Assembly: GCA_900314365.1 (NCBI GenBank)
Contig: OMVH01000103.1
Span: forward strand, 1 to 6,842
DNA length: 6,842 bases
Source: an uncultured Prevotella sp.
GTDB lineage: Bacteria; Bacteroidota; Bacteroidia; Bacteroidales; Bacteroidaceae
Reading direction: 5' to 3'
Below, one piece after another: positions 4,918 through 6,842 of the stretch. Numbering within the stretch: the first letter of the stretch is position 1; each line of letters opens with the position of its first letter. Both the position numbers and the translations under genes were made by a program. A model generated the notes under the pieces. That model was not told where the DNA came from. It worked only from the letters and a program-made list of their open reading frames with translations, and searched no databases.

Positions 4918-6842
4918 ATGGAGAGATATAATATAGGTATAGACGTGGGGTCTACTACCGCCAAGATGGTGGTGCTGGACCTTGAAGGACATCTCGTGTG
5001 GAAACGGTATGAACGCCATAACGCCAACGTGAATGAGCTCTTGCGCGACTATTTCACCGACCTTACCGGCCGGCTGGGGAACGCTGAGGTCAGGGTGCAT
5101 GTTACGGGAAGCGTGGGCATGGCTACGGCGGAGCAGTTGCAAGCGCCCTTTGTACAGGAGGTTGTAGCGGCCATGACCTATGTGCGAAGGCTGCATCCCG
5201 AGGCGAAGGCACTCATCGATATAGGCGGTGAGGACTCCAAGATAGTGCTCTTCGAGGGGAGCAACACCGAGCTGCGCATGAACGGTAACTGTGCCGGAGG
5301 CACGGGAGCATTCATCGACCAGATGTCGGCACTGCTTGGAATCAGCAATCAGGAATTGGGCGACGAAGCCTTGTCGTCGACCCGTGTCTATGCCATGGCT
5401 GCGCGTTGCGGAGTCTTTGCCAAGACCGATGTCCAGAATCTCATCAGCCGCAATGTCCCGCAGGCTGATATAGCAGCTTCTATCTTCCATTCCATTGCCG
5501 TGCAAACCGTCACGACACTCGCTCATGGCTGTACGTTGCAGCCTCCGGTGCTGTTCTGTGGTGGACCGCTCACCTATCTGCCGGCACTCCGTAAAGCTTT
5601 TGCCGACTACTTGCAGTGGCCCTCCGACCGCTTCATCGTCACCCCGGAGAGCAACCTCATTCCCGCCGTGGGCAGTGCCTTGAGCGACGGAGGAAACTTC
5701 GTCAGTCTCTCTGAGGTAGCCCGTCGGGCGGAGGCACCTCTGAAGGTGGTGCTCAAAGAGAGTCTCAAGCCTCTGTTCCGCGATGCTGACGACTGGAAAG
5801 CATGGCGGGCCGAGAAGGATCGCTACGCTGTGACCGTGGAACCCATGCGCAGTCACGAACAGGTGACCATAGGCATCGACTCCGGGTCCACGACGACGAA
5901 GGTGGTGGCCGCCCGACCCGACGGCACTCTCCTTTTCACCTATTATGTACAGAGCAAGGGCCATCCCATCCAGGCTGCTCTCGACGGACTCCATGAGCTT
6001 GAAAAGAAAGCCTCGGAGAGCCATTGCCAGATCGACATCATCGGCTCGTGCTCTACGGGCTACGGTGAGGAGCTCATCAAGGCCGCCCTCAACCTCGACT
6101 GCAGCACCATAGAAACCATGGCTCATTACTATGCCGCACGGAGGCTTATGCCCGACGTGAGCTTCATCCTCGACATAGGCGGACAGGACATGAAGGCCAT
6201 CTTCGTCGAACAGGGCATTGTGAAGCGCATGGAGCTCAACGAGGCTTGCTCCTCGGGTTGCGGCACTTTCCTGCAGACCTTCGCCGAAAGTTTAGGCTAC
6301 AATGTTGCCGACTTTGCCCGTCTGGCCTGCGGTGCCCAGCACCCCTGCGACTTAGGCACGCGCTGCACAGTGTTCATGAATTCCAAGATAAAGCAAGTGC
6401 TGCGCGAGGGAGCCAGTGTGGCTGACATCTCTGCCGGACTGGCCTATTCCGTAGTGAACAACTGTTTGTTCAAGGTGCTCAAGTTCCGCGATGCCACTGA
6501 GCTCGGCCATCGCATCGTGGTGCAAGGGGGCACTATGCGCAACGATGCCGTGGTGCGTGCGTTGGAGATGCTCACGGGAGTCAAGGTGGCGCGCAGCAAT
6601 ATGCCGGAGCTTATGGGAGCCTATGGCTGTGCCCTCTACGCCGCTGCCCACGCTACTTCAGCCCGGCCTTTGAGTGCCTTCACCGAAGTGGCTGGCTACG
6701 AGTCGCGCGAGCTCCACTGCAAGGGGTGCGACAATCAGTGCACGGTCACCCGTTATCGCTTCGCCTCGGGCAATTCCTACTTCAGCGGCAACAAATGTGA
6801 ACGCGTGTTTACCAACAGCGGGCGCAAGGTGGCTCCGGGCCG
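4918..6842 (+). CDS. Tandem-domain acyl-CoA dehydratase activase (BcrAD/BadFG ATPase family), 3' end outside the window
   Basis: The frame stays open for 641 codons to the right edge with no stop. It encodes two ASKHA-type ATPase domains related to HgdC, the activator of 2-hydroxyglutaryl-CoA dehydratase, which uses ATP to fire low-potential electrons from a [4Fe-4S] cluster. Domain 1 (about 5-265) has phosphate loop GIDVGSTTAK (7-16), DIGGEDSK (101-108) and adenosine motif GGP (215-217). Domain 2 (about 317-580) has GIDSGSTTTK (319-328), DIGGQDMK (419-426) and GGTMRND (537-543). The cluster cysteines of HgdC correspond to C125 and C164 in domain 1 and to C444 and C483 in domain 2. A further CxxCxxxC (C601, C604, C608) plus GNKC (C627) follows. 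Relatives in Bacteroidetes and Clostridia are giant proteins, usually above 1,400 residues, continuing into DUF2229 and HgdB-like regions, so more than half is probably missing here. The ATG at 4918 is the only sensible start, since the next Met (residue 17) would delete the first phosphate loop. The client substrate is unknown. Confidence 0.92.
   Translation, partial: MERYNIGIDVGSTTAKMVVLDLEGHLVWKRYERHNANVNELLRDYFTDLTGRLGNAEVRVHVTGSVGMATAEQLQAPFVQEVVAAMTYVRRLHPEAKALIDIGGEDSKIVLFEGSNTELRMNGNCAGGTGAFIDQMSALLGISNQELGDEALSSTRVYAMAARCGVFAKTDVQNLISRNVPQADIAASIFHSIAVQTVTTLAHGCTLQPPVLFCGGPLTYLPALRKAFADYLQWPSDRFIVTPESNLIPAVGSALSDGGNFVSLSEVARRAEAPLKVVLKESLKPLFRDADDWKAWRAEKDRYAVTVEPMRSHEQVTIGIDSGSTTTKVVAARPDGTLLFTYYVQSKGHPIQAALDGLHELEKKASESHCQIDIIGSCSTGYGEELIKAALNLDCSTIETMAHYYAARRLMPDVSFILDIGGQDMKAIFVEQGIVKRMELNEACSSGCGTFLQTFAESLGYNVADFARLACGAQHPCDLGTRCTVFMNSKIKQVLREGASVADISAGLAYSVVNNCLFKVLKFRDATELGHRIVVQGGTMRNDAVVRALEMLTGVKVARSNMPELMGAYGCALYAAAHATSARPLSAFTEVAGYESRELHCKGCDNQCTVTRYRFASGNSYFSGNKCERVFTNSGRKVAPG

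Noticed and set aside
4903..6126. Antisense open frame (407 codons) opposite the activase
   Set aside because: Same codon-bias effect; the sense strand shows two complete ATPase motif sets across this region.

Overview
The window looks like a chromosomal piece of a Bacteroidales bacterium, most likely Prevotella-like. The reasons are: two or three matches to the Bacteroidetes promoter -7 motif TAnnTTTG; almost no Shine-Dalgarno sequences ahead of the starts; GC-rich genes with many C/G-ending codons beside an AT-rich intergenic region; and protein families typical of gut Bacteroidetes (a SusD-less TonB-dependent receptor next to an exported heavy-metal-associated protein, and a giant tandem-domain acyl-CoA dehydratase activase). 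The genus is inferred.

Layout, left to right. Positions 1-525 hold no convincing gene. They begin with at least five tandem 22-bp repeats, each carrying the palindrome AACAATTGTT; the array is cut by the window edge. Next comes a 215-bp segment bounded by 19-bp inverted repeats (183-397) with an inner hairpin, possibly a MITE-like or degraded mobile element or a structured RNA. Positions 526-1653 encode the tRNA 2-thiouridylase MnmA. Positions 1751-4713 hold three same-strand genes that look like one transcription unit: a small membrane-anchored or secreted protein rich in His, Cys and Met, a TonB-dependent outer membrane receptor, and a secreted HMA-domain protein with an MHCSSC metal site. 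A strong hairpin at 4761-4794 probably ends this unit. From 4918 to the right edge runs an open, truncated gene for a large protein with two BcrAD/BadFG-type ATPase domains and iron-sulfur cysteines.

Function. The three-gene unit is best read as a cell-envelope system for handling a soft metal (copper is the first guess) or a metal complex: the receptor imports across the outer membrane using TonB energy, the HMA protein binds the metal in the periplasm, and the small protein supplies a third Cys/His site near the inner membrane. The metal and the direction of flow are inferred. MnmA and the activase are neighbours with separate promoters and no visible functional link to the metal unit. A notable regulatory point is that the promoter-like boxes ahead of the genes at 1751 and 4918 sit so close to the ATG that both mRNAs may be leaderless.
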